The notes: generated by a model from the sequence alone, not told the origin. DNA of 64,000 bases from Thalassobius sp050633445 (GCA_050633445.1 JBOEGN010000029.1:1-64000); one strand, 5' to 3'; positions 1-8,938 are shown, counted from the first letter of the stretch. Numbers and translations: made by a program.

Positions 1-16
1 TCGGAGATATCCCTGA

Positions 17-1195
17 ACATCTATAGGCGAGGCAGCCAAAACCGGAACGCCCTTTGGCCAGCGGTTTAACAGCCTCTGGGCTCCAATCCGTGTGGTGATT
101 GCACTTGGTCTGTTGGTGCCACTTAGATCGGGCCCGAACTCAGCGCAATATCTGACGTTGTGGACGGCTAAGATGGGTTCTGGTCTTGGCACATTGGTTT
201 GGACGACCTTTGTCAATGCTTTTACCGAGCCAAGCAATATCACCACAAGACCTCCCGAAGCCACGACCGTTGATCTGGTGAACCGGATATTCCTGAGTGA
301 GGTCTGTGCAGCGTCTTATAATCAAATCAATGAGGGCAACTCTCAACAGTTCCAGATCCTTCAAAAATACGGCAATCAGTCTGAGGTCGCGAACTTTTCC
401 AGCCCGGCGGATATGATCGCGCTGGCACAGATGTTCCAAGAATCTGCTGTTGTCATCACATGGGATCGGCATGCCCCGGGAGATGACATTGATGAACATA
501 CCTGTGGCTACGTCAGGGTAAATCTGACTGAATTTGATGAAGCCGTTGATGCCTCAGACTCTGGCTTTGCAGGAGGGCCCATTCGCACTGCGCTGCTTGA
601 TATTCACCAAGGGGTAAAAGCGCAATATGTGACCCAGATCGGGGCCATTGCAGAAGCGGTGCGACCAGCCGCGCTGGCCATTGCCCGCCATCAGATTGAG
701 ATCATTAGAAAGCCAGAGTTTGGCCAAGATGCGCTTCTGGCATCGATCCCAGCAGACATCCGGCAGGTGACGAATGATGCAGCGGCAGCGCTCTCAACTG
801 AGTTGGAGCTGACCTATGACCAGATAACAGGTGCGACCTACGGCAACCGAACTACCATGGTTCAGCAAGGCTGGGGTGCTGCGGGCATGTGGTTCAGCAA
901 TATCGCCAAAATCAATCAACAATATATGGAGGCGATCAGCTCAGGCGTTCCGGTCTTTGGCAACGTCGCGGATGTCGAAGAAGGTGAATCTCGTGCACGT
1001 GGCGGATTTATGCGCTGGTTTGGTGTGGGCAACATGGGGCTCAGCGGATCTTCGGCTGAACGGATTGAGCAAACCACCCGATTTGCCAGTGACACCTACG
1101 CCGAGCATACCATAAAGGATATCAGCGGCGCTCTGAGATGCGGTAGTCTGGCCGTCGCGTCCTTTGGCGATGGCGCTGACCTCTCGCTGGATTGA
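17..1195 (+). pseudogene. DotA/TraY-type IV secretion/conjugal transfer protein, fragment
   Basis: The reading frame from the in-frame stop at 14-16 to 1195 encodes a protein resembling the DotA/TraY polytopic inner-membrane component of IVB-type secretion and conjugation systems. The best match in my reading is the N-terminal segment translated from about 80 (WAPIRVVIALGLLVPL, then a Gly/Trp-rich membrane stretch with LWTAKMGSG). DotA/TraY proteins are usually 700-1000 residues, and here only about 390 remain. Coding similarity continues upstream of the first Met/Val start, straight after a stop codon, so the 5' part is broken. The C-terminal 20 residues look unrelated to the rest, suggesting a frameshift near 1130. 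No other transfer gene is visible. The family assignment is by motif recognition only. Confidence 0.6.
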
Positions 1196-1858
1196 AGTGT
1201 AGCGGGGCAGGAGTGGCCTGTTAAAACAGGTGTTTGATCTGCTCGCGTAAAACAGCGAGCTTCTTGGGGTTTGAATCCTTGAGAGCGGGCAAGATATGTA
1301 GCATTCCACCGAATGACCGGGAGGTTGCTAGCCTTATCAAACTTGATGCTAACATAATCCTGTTCGGCATCATGTAGCGTCAGCAGAAACTCTTAGCTTG
1401 TATGTCCAGTTTGTTTTGAACGGCACTGATCAGGCCTACGCTAGTCGCAAGCAACTCATCCAGCATGACCGAAACTGCCGACATGCCAAAAAATTCCTTC
1501 TCGAAACTGCGAGTGATGTCTTTGCAGTTTAGCAAGGGCAGTTTGTGAAGTCATTCCCGACCTCTCTCGCGCAATTTTTGCGTCCTACTGGGGAGGGATA
1601 GGTGGTATCAATATATGAAACGGTTCAATAGACTCGGTCGAATCGGTGCTACTGAAGCGGTCTCCCGCGAGAGTGTATGCCAATGGAAGGCCAATCAGGC
1701 AAGCTCAGGCCGGGGAGGGTGTTGTGGGATTAGCCGTGAAAACTCCTTATTTTAGGGCATCGCCATTGTGATCGAATGGAAGATAGTCGATGAACCGCTG
1801 GAATCGACTGGTTACATCACGCACCTCTCTCACGACAGTGAATTCATGAAGAAATCAC
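1196..1858. other. Intergenic, degenerate DNA without an intact gene
   Basis: No intact gene is visible. On the minus strand, 1510-1221 reads as two open stretches in the same frame separated by a TGA at 1380-1382. They have protein-like composition (for example DITRSFEKEFFGMSAV, then KDSNPKKLAVLREQIKHLF before the stop at 1221-1223), which suggests a decayed gene of unknown identity. The right half holds one LacI-type operator (1616-1627). The rest shows nothing I can name. Confidence 0.45.
1616..1627 (+). promoter_or_regulatory. Upstream LacI-type operator copy (TGAAACGGTTCA)
   Basis: This is an exact copy of the imperfect palindrome TGAAACGGTTCA with the central CG typical of LacI/GalR-family operators, in an A/T-rich flank. 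It lies 274 bp upstream of the promoter-proximal copy of the ABC operon, close to a whole number of helical turns. That suits an auxiliary operator for DNA looping, although no gene starts close to it. Confidence 0.5.
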
Positions 1859-1861
1859 TTG

Positions 1862-1890
1862 TTGACACGGAGGGATTTTTCGCCAAAAAT
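1862..1890 (+). promoter_or_regulatory. Putative sigma70-type promoter of the ABC importer operon
   Basis: A perfect -35 TTGACA (1862-1867) is followed after 17 bp by a weak -10-like AAAAAT (1885-1890). The -10 runs directly into the LacI-type operator at 1890-1901, an arrangement expected for simple repression. The start of transcription has not been measured. Confidence 0.45.
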
Positions 1891-1901
1891 GAAACGGTTC
1901 A
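1890..1901 (+). promoter_or_regulatory. LacI-type operator of the ABC importer operon
   Basis: An exact TGAAACGGTTCA copy 27 bp upstream of the binding-protein start codon, overlapping the end of the predicted -10 element. A bound repressor would block RNA polymerase. The cognate regulator is probably the LacI-family protein at 16893-17936, whose own upstream region carries the same 12-mer. Confidence 0.7.
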
Positions 1902-1928
1902 AAAATGTAGCAAATAGGGAGGAGCGAC

Positions 1929-3029
1929 ATGAGACGCAAATACATCACAAGTGCGGTTTTAGGTCTGGCGATGCTGGGGGGCAGCATCGGTCCGGTCATG
2001 GCCGAGGCGCTGAAAATCGGGGCTTTGCTGCCGTTGACCGGGCCGGCGTCGCCGGTTGGGATTCAGCAGCAGCAAGGTGTTCAGTTCGCCATTGACCAAT
2101 TCAATGCCAATGGCGGCTTGCACGGAGATCCAGTTGAGATCGTTTTTGACGATAGCCAGGGTAAGCCGGATCAAGGCGTCCTTGCTTTTAACCGTTTGGC
2201 AGACCTTCAGGGCGCGCCGACCATGTTGACTGCGTTTTCGTCGATCTCGTTGGCAATTGCACCGTTGGCGACACGCCGAGAAATTCTGGTGATGAACCCG
2301 GCCGCTCAGTCGGACAAGCTGGAAAAAGCGTCGCCTTACCTGTTCAATACGATCCCGCTGGTAAACGCCGAAGTTGGCGTTATCGCTGATTTTGCCAAGG
2401 GCAAGCTGGGGAGTCGCGCTGCGATTATCTATGAAAACGGCACGGCTGGCCTGGATTCGCGGAACGACTTTAACAAGCACTTCAAAAAAATTGGCGGCGA
2501 AGTGGTTGCCGACGAGCCGGTCGAGTTTGGTCAGACCAACTATCGTGCAGCACTGCTGAAAATCGCGGACTCTAAGCCAGATTTCGTGTTCATCGCAATC
2601 ACCCAAAGCCATGAAGCTTTGATTGATCAGATCAGCCAGATTCCCGACTTTCCGACGGGCGTTGGTACCACCTTCCTGACGCTGTTCCATGGCTATGAGA
2701 ACACTGAAGGTTGGTATCAGACCGCAATCAAATCGGGTTTTCCGGAAGACGCGCTGCACACCGCGTTCAACGCTGAGTACGGCACCGAGGAGATGCCCTA
2801 TTTCGCGCGTGAATACTACAACACCACCAATGTCATTCTGAAAACTGCCGAAAAACTGGTGGCAGATGGCACCGAGCTGACGGGCCCGAATCTGCGCGAG
2901 GCGATGTTGGAGATCGATACCTTCGACTCTTCTATCGCGACCGTCACCTTTGCAGGCGGCAACAACGCGAAGCGCGTGATCGAAGTCCAACAGTTTGTTG
3001 GCGACGAACGCCAGACCGTAGTGCAGTAA
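1929..3029 (+). CDS. Liv-type ABC transporter substrate-binding protein
   Basis: Periplasmic binding protein of the branched-chain amino acid (HAAT) ABC family, 366 aa. It starts with a signal peptide (MRRK, hydrophobic core, cleavage after about residue 25 at VMA-EA). The family opening IGALLPLTGPASPVGIQQQQGV follows, then a periplasmic-binding fold over residues 27-355. The start is supported by GGGAGGAG just upstream. It heads an operon with both permeases and both ATPases, followed by catabolic enzymes, so the ligand is more likely a carboxylic acid or aromatic-derived compound than leucine; that is inference from context. The promoter overlaps a LacI-type operator. Confidence 0.9.
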   Translation: MRRKYITSAVLGLAMLGGSIGPVMAEALKIGALLPLTGPASPVGIQQQQGVQFAIDQFNANGGLHGDPVEIVFDDSQGKPDQGVLAFNRLADLQGAPTMLTAFSSISLAIAPLATRREILVMNPAAQSDKLEKASPYLFNTIPLVNAEVGVIADFAKGKLGSRAAIIYENGTAGLDSRNDFNKHFKKIGGEVVADEPVEFGQTNYRAALLKIADSKPDFVFIAITQSHEALIDQISQIPDFPTGVGTTFLTLFHGYENTEGWYQTAIKSGFPEDALHTAFNAEYGTEEMPYFAREYYNTTNVILKTAEKLVADGTELTGPNLREAMLEIDTFDSSIATVTFAGGNNAKRVIEVQQFVGDERQTVVQ

Positions 3030-3047
3030 AAGGCGGGATCGAATAAT

Positions 3048-3929
3048 ATGTCTATGCTCTACCTGCAGCTATTGCTGGACGGGATAGTGACGGGCTGCGC
3101 CGTTGGCGTGATCGCAGTCAGCTTCTCTTACTTTTATGCGACGAGTGGAATCTTCAATATTGCCCACGCTGGGGTGTATACGCTCGCTGGCTATACAGCA
3201 TGGTGGCTGGTGGGGATGGGCGTTCCATTCGCATTTGCCCTGGCAAGCGCCGTCGTTGTCGCGGCGCTTGTCGGAATGGCGATCCAGATGTTGGTCTATG
3301 ATCGACTTGAATTGCGGGGGGCGTCTCCGCTGGTCATCTTGATCGCCTCAATTGGGGTTCTGGCGGTTCTTCAGAACGCCATGGCGATGATCTTCAGCCC
3401 GAATATCGTCCAGTTTGACCTTGGTTGGAGAACCACGCCGGTGTCCATCCTGGGGCTGACTCTTAGTATTCCGCAGACGCTGATCGTGGTTTCAAGCTGT
3501 GTCCTGTGTGTCGGAATGCACTATTTTTCGCAGCGCACAAATCTGGGCAAGCGAATTCGGGCGGTCTCGTCCAATCGCGAGCTTGCAGAAATCACCCATA
3601 TGAACCCGCGCGCTGTGTTGGTGATTGTAATTGGTATTTCCTCGGCCTTGGTGGCGGTTCCCGGCGTGTTGGTTGGAGTGGATCAGGCCCTGCAACCCTA
3701 TTCGGCACTGGTGATCCTGCTGACGGCTGTTGTTGCCATGATCGCCGGCGGTATCGGTAGCATCGGAGGCGCCTTCTTTATGGCGGTTCTGCTGTCCGCG
3801 ATCCAAAGCGTTTCGGTTGCCATGGTCTCGGGGCGTTGGAGCGTCGCCGTCGTCTTTGGGATCTTCATTCTGTTCATTTTACTAAGACCGTCCGGCCTGT
3901 TCCGGCAGCGCGTCTCGCGTACTATCTGA
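3048..3929 (+). CDS. Liv-type ABC transporter permease (LivH family)
   Basis: Inner-membrane permease of the branched-chain amino acid type ABC importer, 293 aa with about eight hydrophobic segments. The N-terminus (LLLDGIVTGCAVGVIAVSFS, then GIFNIAHAG) is the LivH pattern, and the C-terminal half carries the IAGGIGSIGGAF loop that contacts the ATPase. It follows the binding protein after an 18-bp gap and precedes the second permease by 10 bp, so it is clearly co-transcribed. It pairs with the next gene to form the translocation pore. Substrate is unknown. Confidence 0.9.
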   Translation: MSMLYLQLLLDGIVTGCAVGVIAVSFSYFYATSGIFNIAHAGVYTLAGYTAWWLVGMGVPFAFALASAVVVAALVGMAIQMLVYDRLELRGASPLVILIASIGVLAVLQNAMAMIFSPNIVQFDLGWRTTPVSILGLTLSIPQTLIVVSSCVLCVGMHYFSQRTNLGKRIRAVSSNRELAEITHMNPRAVLVIVIGISSALVAVPGVLVGVDQALQPYSALVILLTAVVAMIAGGIGSIGGAFFMAVLLSAIQSVSVAMVSGRWSVAVVFGIFILFILLRPSGLFRQRVSRTI

Positions 3930-3939
3930 GGGGGCCAAG

Positions 3940-4800
3940 ATGAACTTTCTACTAAGCTATATCGTCCTGGCAGAGATCTTCTGCATCATCGCGTTGTCGA
4001 CCAACCTGATGATGGGGATTGTTGGGATTTTCTCGGTCGCGCAGGCGGCAATCATGGGCATCGGAGCCTATACCTTTGCCATTCTTCTGATGAACGATGT
4101 GGGGTTCCTGTGGGCCATTCTGGCGGCCGCATTTGTCAGCGGGTTGATCAACTTGATTTCCGCTTTGCCCTCGCTGCGGCTGGCAGGTGACTACTTTGTC
4201 ATCACCTCGTTTGGGATGCAGCTGGTCGCGACTGCCGTCTTTATGAACTGGAATGCCGTGACGGGTGGCGCTGCTGGCCTGTTTGGCATCCCGATTGCCG
4301 AGATTGCTGGCTACAGCTTTATCACATCCGCACAGTTCCTGATTTTGTCGACGATTGCTATCGTTCTTGTCTCGATCGGGTATTGGCTGCTGATGCGCGC
4401 GCCCTATGGCAAGCTGTTGCATGCCGTCCGTCTGGACGAACTGGCAGTGGTGGCCAGCGGTCGCCACGTCTTGCGCCTGAAGCTCAGCGTTTCGGCGGTG
4501 TCTGGCATCTTTGCGGGCATCTCGGGTGCGCTTTATGCGGCCTATATCAGCTTCATCGACCCCTCGTCCTTTGACATGCATGTGTCGATCCTGGTGATCA
4601 CGATGGTTGTTGTCGGCGGCGCGCGGACATTGGCCGGGTCTATCATCGGCCCGTTCCTGTTGCTGGCCATTCCTCAGGTTCTTGCCCTGATCGACATTCC
4701 CAGCGCGTTGGCTGGGCCGGGGCGTCAAATGGTTTACGGGCTGATCCTCATCGCCTTCATGATGTGGCGGCCGCAAGGCATCGCCGGAAAGAGTCTGTGA
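3940..4800 (+). CDS. Liv-type ABC transporter permease (LivM family)
   Basis: Second membrane-spanning subunit of the importer, 286 aa, a little shorter than many LivM proteins. It is hydrophobic throughout, with the characteristic GIVGIFSVAQAAIMGIGAY segment near residues 25-45 and a VVGGARTLAGSIIGP ATPase-contact loop near residue 225. Its TGA stop shares one base with the ATG of the next ATPase gene (TGATG), indicating translational coupling. It is expected to form a heterodimer with the preceding permease. Confidence 0.9.
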   Translation: MNFLLSYIVLAEIFCIIALSTNLMMGIVGIFSVAQAAIMGIGAYTFAILLMNDVGFLWAILAAAFVSGLINLISALPSLRLAGDYFVITSFGMQLVATAVFMNWNAVTGGAAGLFGIPIAEIAGYSFITSAQFLILSTIAIVLVSIGYWLLMRAPYGKLLHAVRLDELAVVASGRHVLRLKLSVSAVSGIFAGISGALYAAYISFIDPSSFDMHVSILVITMVVVGGARTLAGSIIGPFLLLAIPQVLALIDIPSALAGPGRQMVYGLILIAFMMWRPQGIAGKSL

Positions 4801-5561
4801 TGTCTTATCTGGAAACAAAAAACGTCAACAAGCGCTTCGGTGGTATTCGGGCGCTGACGGATTGCAACTTTGCTATCGAGGCGGACAAGGTCACATGCGT
4901 CGTCGGCCCGAACGGGGCGGGGAAAACCACGATTTTCAACGTGATCACCGGCTTTCTGAAGCCGGACACCGGAACCGTTACGTTTAAAGGCGAAGACCTA
5001 AGCGAACTGGCCCGCCATACCCGTGTGGATCGCGGCATCGCCAGGACCTTTCAGAACTTGCGGCTGTTCGAAGAACTGAGCGTTCTGGACAACGTACTGG
5101 TGTGTCTGAGTGATGACGGCGCCAACGACGCGCTGACGGCGGTCTTTCGGCCCTTTCACAGCAATGCCGTTCTGCGTCGCAAGAAAGACAAGGCGATGTC
5201 CCTGCTGGAAGAGGTCGGGCTGGCCCACAAGGCGGACTCGCTGGCGTCGGATATGAGCTATGGGCAGAAAAAACTACTGTGCATCGCCCGTATCCTGGCA
5301 ACCGATGCCGAGCTGTTGCTGCTGGACGAGCCCACCTCGGGACTGGCGGCTGGCGCGCTGGACGCAATGGTCGCGCTGATTGCGCAGCTTAAGGCCAGCG
5401 GCAAAACCCTGTTGGTGGTCGAGCACAACACTCGGATCGTGCGTCAGATTGCGGATGATGTCCTGTTTTTCCACCGTGGCACCTTGATGGCACAGGGCAC
5501 GCCCGAGGCCATCATCGCAGATCCCAAATTGGCCGAAATCTATTTTGGCGAGGAGCACTAA
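4800..5561 (+). CDS. Liv-type ABC transporter ATP-binding protein (LivG family)
   Basis: Cytoplasmic ATPase, 253 aa. Walker A is GPNGAGKTT near residue 38, the signature helix is the variant MSYGQKKLL near residue 155, Walker B is LLLLDEPTSG near residue 178, and the switch His lies in VVEHNTR. The long insertion after Walker A (DLSELARHTRVDRGIARTFQ) is typical of LivG. The ATG at 4800 overlaps the preceding stop, so the longer upstream frame inside the permease gene is not used. Works with the next ATPase. Confidence 0.9.
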   Translation: MSYLETKNVNKRFGGIRALTDCNFAIEADKVTCVVGPNGAGKTTIFNVITGFLKPDTGTVTFKGEDLSELARHTRVDRGIARTFQNLRLFEELSVLDNVLVCLSDDGANDALTAVFRPFHSNAVLRRKKDKAMSLLEEVGLAHKADSLASDMSYGQKKLLCIARILATDAELLLLDEPTSGLAAGALDAMVALIAQLKASGKTLLVVEHNTRIVRQIADDVLFFHRGTLMAQGTPEAIIADPKLAEIYFGEEH

Positions 5562-5562
5562 C

Positions 5563-6258
5563 ATGCTTGAAGCACGTAATCTGGTCTCGGGCTATGGTGA
5601 TAAATCGGTCCTCGAGAAAGTCTCGTTCCAACTGGAGCCCGGCAAAGTTCTGGCCTTCTTTGGGCACAACGGCGCAGGTAAATCGACCACCCTTAAGGCG
5701 GTTTTGGGTCTGTTGCCCACCTACGAGGGCGAGATTCTGCTGGATGGTCAACGGATCGAACATCTGTCGATCAAACAGCGGCTGGAACGGGGGCTAAGGC
5801 TGTTGCCCGAAGGGCGGGGCGTTTTTCCCGATCTGACAGTCGAAGACAACATCGCCATCGTTGCGCAGAACATTTGTTCGGCAGGGAAGAATAAAATTGA
5901 TGTCGCGCAGGTCTATGATCTGTTCCCGGTTCTGGCCGAGCGTCGCAAAACCATGGCGGGCGAAATGAGCGGCGGGCAGCAGCAGATGCTGGCCTTTGGT
6001 CTGGCGATCCTGGGCTCACCGAAATGTCTTTTGCTCGAGGAACCGTCGGTGGGCTTGCAGCCCGACCTGGTGGAAGAGCTGTTCGGGAAAATCTCTAACA
6101 TCTGCAAAACGCTGGATATTTCCGCGATCCTGATCGAGCACAAGATCGCATCCGCAATGAAAATCGCCGATCAGGTGATGATCATTAACAGCGGCAAGCT
6201 CGCGTTTCAGGGGACCACGGCCGAAGCCGAAAATGAAGACTTCTGGGACTATTTCTAA
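5563..6258 (+). CDS. Liv-type ABC transporter ATP-binding protein (LivF family)
   Basis: Second cytoplasmic ATPase of the importer, 231 aa. It has Walker A (GHNGAGKST), a Q-loop region with LPEGRGVFPDLTVEDN, a signature MSGGQQQMLA and a switch His (LIEHKI). The Walker B region reads CLLLEEPSVG, so the usual Asp before the catalytic Glu is Glu here, a conservative but uncommon change. The gene starts two bases after the preceding stop, and its own stop overlaps the ATG of the following hydrolase. LivF proteins are normally 230-240 aa, so length is normal. Confidence 0.9.
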   Translation: MLEARNLVSGYGDKSVLEKVSFQLEPGKVLAFFGHNGAGKSTTLKAVLGLLPTYEGEILLDGQRIEHLSIKQRLERGLRLLPEGRGVFPDLTVEDNIAIVAQNICSAGKNKIDVAQVYDLFPVLAERRKTMAGEMSGGQQQMLAFGLAILGSPKCLLLEEPSVGLQPDLVEELFGKISNICKTLDISAILIEHKIASAMKIADQVMIINSGKLAFQGTTAEAENEDFWDYF

Positions 6259-7097
6259 TGGATGGTGCGATGCAATGGGCCGATCTAGGGGCCGCGTCTA
6301 TCCGGTACGAATACAGGCCGGGGCCGGGGCCGCTTCTTGTCTTGATACACGAGCTGGGCGGATCCCTGGAAAACTGGGATCATGTGATCCAAGCGCTGGA
6401 GTCTGATTGCGCGGTCCTGCGGTATGACACGCGCGGGGCCGGGTTGTCCGAGAAGATCACCGCGCCCATAAGCATGGCTCATTGCGCAGATGACATCGCA
6501 GCTTTGGTGGATCATCTGGGATATACCGGGCCTTTGGTCGTCGCCGGATGCGCGGTGGGGGCGGGGATCGCACTGCGGTTTGCCATTGATTACCCGGACA
6601 TGGCTTCAGCCGTGGTCGCGATCAACCCGGCAATCGACGTGACACCGATCAGCGGGGCTGCGTTGGAACAGATGGCAGATCAGCTGCCGGTGGACGGTGT
6701 TCGAGCCCTCGAAGGCGCGGCCCTTGGCAAACCCTATCCTGACCGGTTTCGCGACCGTGATCCCGACAGGTTCGCCGATTTTCGGGCGCGCTGGCTGAGC
6801 AATGATCCGGTCTCGCTTGGGTGGTTGTGCAGGATGCTGGCCAATACCGATTTGCGACCCAAATTGCCGACAATCGAATGCCCGGTGACGTTGGTGTCTG
6901 GGCTTCATGACACGCTTCGACCTCCGGCTTATGTGCGCGAGATTGCAGCGCTGATTGACCAGGCCAGTTTGGTTGAAATCGACGCGGGGCACCACGCCCC
7001 AGATCACGCACCCGAAGCTTTGGCCCAAAGCCTTCAAGCGACCATTTCAGAATTGAACGACGGGCAAACAGGCTATCAAAGGAGGGCGAACAGATGA
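6258..7097 (+). CDS. Alpha/beta-hydrolase fold protein, enol-lactonase (PcaD)-like, nucleophile replaced by Ala
   Basis: A 279-aa alpha/beta-hydrolase resembling 3-oxoadipate enol-lactonases. The oxyanion region is HELGG (residues 31-35), and an acid Asp (SGLHDTLRPP, D218) and catalytic His (DAGHH, H245/H246) are visible. The nucleophile elbow reads G97-C98-A99-V100-G101, so the position normally holding Ser or Cys is Ala, with a Cys one residue earlier. The protein may be non-hydrolytic, use another mechanism or have a binding role. Its ATG shares a base with the LivF stop, and its TGA overlaps the next ATG, so it is tightly coupled in the operon. Confidence 0.8.
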   Translation: MDGAMQWADLGAASIRYEYRPGPGPLLVLIHELGGSLENWDHVIQALESDCAVLRYDTRGAGLSEKITAPISMAHCADDIAALVDHLGYTGPLVVAGCAVGAGIALRFAIDYPDMASAVVAINPAIDVTPISGAALEQMADQLPVDGVRALEGAALGKPYPDRFRDRDPDRFADFRARWLSNDPVSLGWLCRMLANTDLRPKLPTIECPVTLVSGLHDTLRPPAYVREIAALIDQASLVEIDAGHHAPDHAPEALAQSLQATISELNDGQTGYQRRANR

Positions 7098-7987
7098 TCT
7101 ATTCCCGAAATATCGGCGATTGCCGTGTCACCAATGTGATCGAGTATTGCGGCCCCACTCATCCTCCGGCAATGGCTTTTCCCGGATGCGACCCCGAGGT
7201 CATCCAGCGGAATTCGGATTGGCTGGATAACAATCATTACTTTGCGAATATCGACCGCTTTGTTATCGCGATCCAGATGTGGATTGTGCATTTTCAGGAC
7301 CGCGTGATCCTGATTGATGCCGGCGTCGGCAACGCGAAGGACAGAACTGGCATCGACCGGATGCACATGCTGAATACGCTTGTGCCTCTATGGTTTGAGG
7401 CCGCCGGCGCGGGTTTCGATCAGGTCACCGATGTGGTGATGACGCATCTGCACGTCGATCATGTCGGTTGGAACACGGTGCCTGACGGAAAAGGTGGCTG
7501 GCAGCTGGCCTTTCCGAATGCGCAATACCACTTGCCTGCGGCGGATCTGGACCATTTCCGGTCAACCCCCTACGTGGCAAAAGATCCGGGTTTCGATGAT
7601 AGCGTCCAGCCGGTGCTCGACTCAGGCCGGTATCAGTTGGTGCAGCCTGGCGATTGCGTCGCTGATGTGTTGCATGCCGAGCTGGCGCCCGGCCATACGC
7701 CCGGTCAGCTCATTTACTGGTTGGGTGAACCCGAAGGTGACGCCGTGTTTTCGGCCGACATCTTCCATCACCCGATTCAGATCACGGAACCCCAGATCAA
7801 CAGCGCGTTTTGCAGCGATCCTGACGCCGCGCGCAGCACACGCCGGGCGTTCCTTGATCGGGTTTCGGAAAGCGGTGCTTTGATCATGCCTTGCCACTTT
7901 GGCGCCCCCCATTGCGGACATGCACGCAAACAGGGTGATGGTTTCCGTTTCGAGCCAGCGGCGTTTGCCGCGGCAGGTAAACTGTAG
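7094..7987 (+). CDS. Metallo-beta-lactamase-fold hydrolase (lactonase-like)
   Basis: A 297-aa metallo-beta-lactamase-fold enzyme with a complete metal motif H118-L-H120-V-D122-H123, a third-site His in LAPGHTPGQ, an Asp in VFSADIFHH and a late His in MPCHFG. The arrangement resembles N-acyl homoserine lactonase/PqqB-like hydrolases, so a lactone or ester substrate is plausible. It overlaps the preceding gene by ATGA. As the neighbouring alpha/beta-hydrolase lacks its nucleophile, this enzyme could be the functional lactone hydrolase of the pathway; that is inference. Confidence 0.85.
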   Translation: MIYSRNIGDCRVTNVIEYCGPTHPPAMAFPGCDPEVIQRNSDWLDNNHYFANIDRFVIAIQMWIVHFQDRVILIDAGVGNAKDRTGIDRMHMLNTLVPLWFEAAGAGFDQVTDVVMTHLHVDHVGWNTVPDGKGGWQLAFPNAQYHLPAADLDHFRSTPYVAKDPGFDDSVQPVLDSGRYQLVQPGDCVADVLHAELAPGHTPGQLIYWLGEPEGDAVFSADIFHHPIQITEPQINSAFCSDPDAARSTRRAFLDRVSESGALIMPCHFGAPHCGHARKQGDGFRFEPAAFAAAGKL

Positions 7988-8005
7988 CGGAGGCGACTGA
8001 AAACA

Positions 8006-8938
8006 ATGAAAAAGATACTGGTTACGGGCGCGTCGGGCTGCATCGGAAGCTGGGTAACGCTTTTGCTGTTGCAGGCGGGACATCAGGTTGTGGCGGGGGA
8101 CATCTCGGAGAATACGCAACGGATGCAACTGGTGCTGGGGCAGGCGCTGGACCATCCCAACCTGACGCGCATTCAGCTGGACGTGTGTGATCGTCATGCT
8201 GTTGAGACCTTGGTGCAGAATGAGCAATTTGACGGTGTTATCCACCTGGCCGCTTTGCAGATTCCGCTGTGCAAAGCCAACCCGATGGGCTGCATTGATG
8301 TGAACATCAAATCTCACATGATCTTTTTGGAGTTGCTGCGCGAGCACAGGTTCAACTACTGCCTGGCCTCGTCGACAGCCGTTTATGGCCCGCCGATTGG
8401 TCGTGCATTTGACGAGCACGAGAATATCGTCCCCGCGACGCTTTATGGGGTGTTCAAATACGCGGCAGAAGAGATGTCGCGGATTTATCACGCGGATTAT
8501 GGGGTCAACAGTGTGGCTTTGCGGCCCTGGGCGGTCTACGGGCCTGGGCGCGATGTGGGGCTGACCTCGGATCCGACAATGGCTTTGCTGCACGCGGCGC
8601 AGGGGAAACCTTTTCACATTCGGTATCACGGTGCCGTCGGGATGGAGCATGCCGAGGATGTGGCGCGCGCCTTCGTCAAGGCAACGCTGGATCTGCAACC
8701 GGGGGCAAAGGTCTATACCCTTGGTGGTCCGGTCGTCCCAATGGAGGACATCGTATCCGTCATCAACGATCTGACCGGTGCCAAAGGGCTGGTGAGCGTC
8801 GATTCCGAGTTTCTGCCCGTGGCGGGCGAGACCGCAGATGTTGGATTCCAGTCTGATCACGGTCCGTTTGTGTATCGCGACCTGAGAACCGGTTTCCAAG
8901 ACACGCTGAAATTCTGGCGCGCGCGGGGCGTGATCTGA
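8006..8938 (+). CDS. NAD(P)-dependent epimerase/dehydratase (extended SDR)
   Basis: Extended short-chain dehydrogenase of the NAD-dependent epimerase/dehydratase family, 310 aa. The Rossmann motif TGASGCIG is at residues 7-14, Asp in GDISE suggests NAD preference, SSTAVYG carries the catalytic Ser/Thr, and the pair Y147-xxx-K151 is present. In this catabolic context it more likely oxidises or reduces a hydroxy acid or lactone than epimerises a sugar. It starts 18 bp after the preceding stop, within the same operon. Confidence 0.85.
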   Translation: MKKILVTGASGCIGSWVTLLLLQAGHQVVAGDISENTQRMQLVLGQALDHPNLTRIQLDVCDRHAVETLVQNEQFDGVIHLAALQIPLCKANPMGCIDVNIKSHMIFLELLREHRFNYCLASSTAVYGPPIGRAFDEHENIVPATLYGVFKYAAEEMSRIYHADYGVNSVALRPWAVYGPGRDVGLTSDPTMALLHAAQGKPFHIRYHGAVGMEHAEDVARAFVKATLDLQPGAKVYTLGGPVVPMEDIVSVINDLTGAKGLVSVDSEFLPVAGETADVGFQSDHGPFVYRDLRTGFQDTLKFWRARGVI

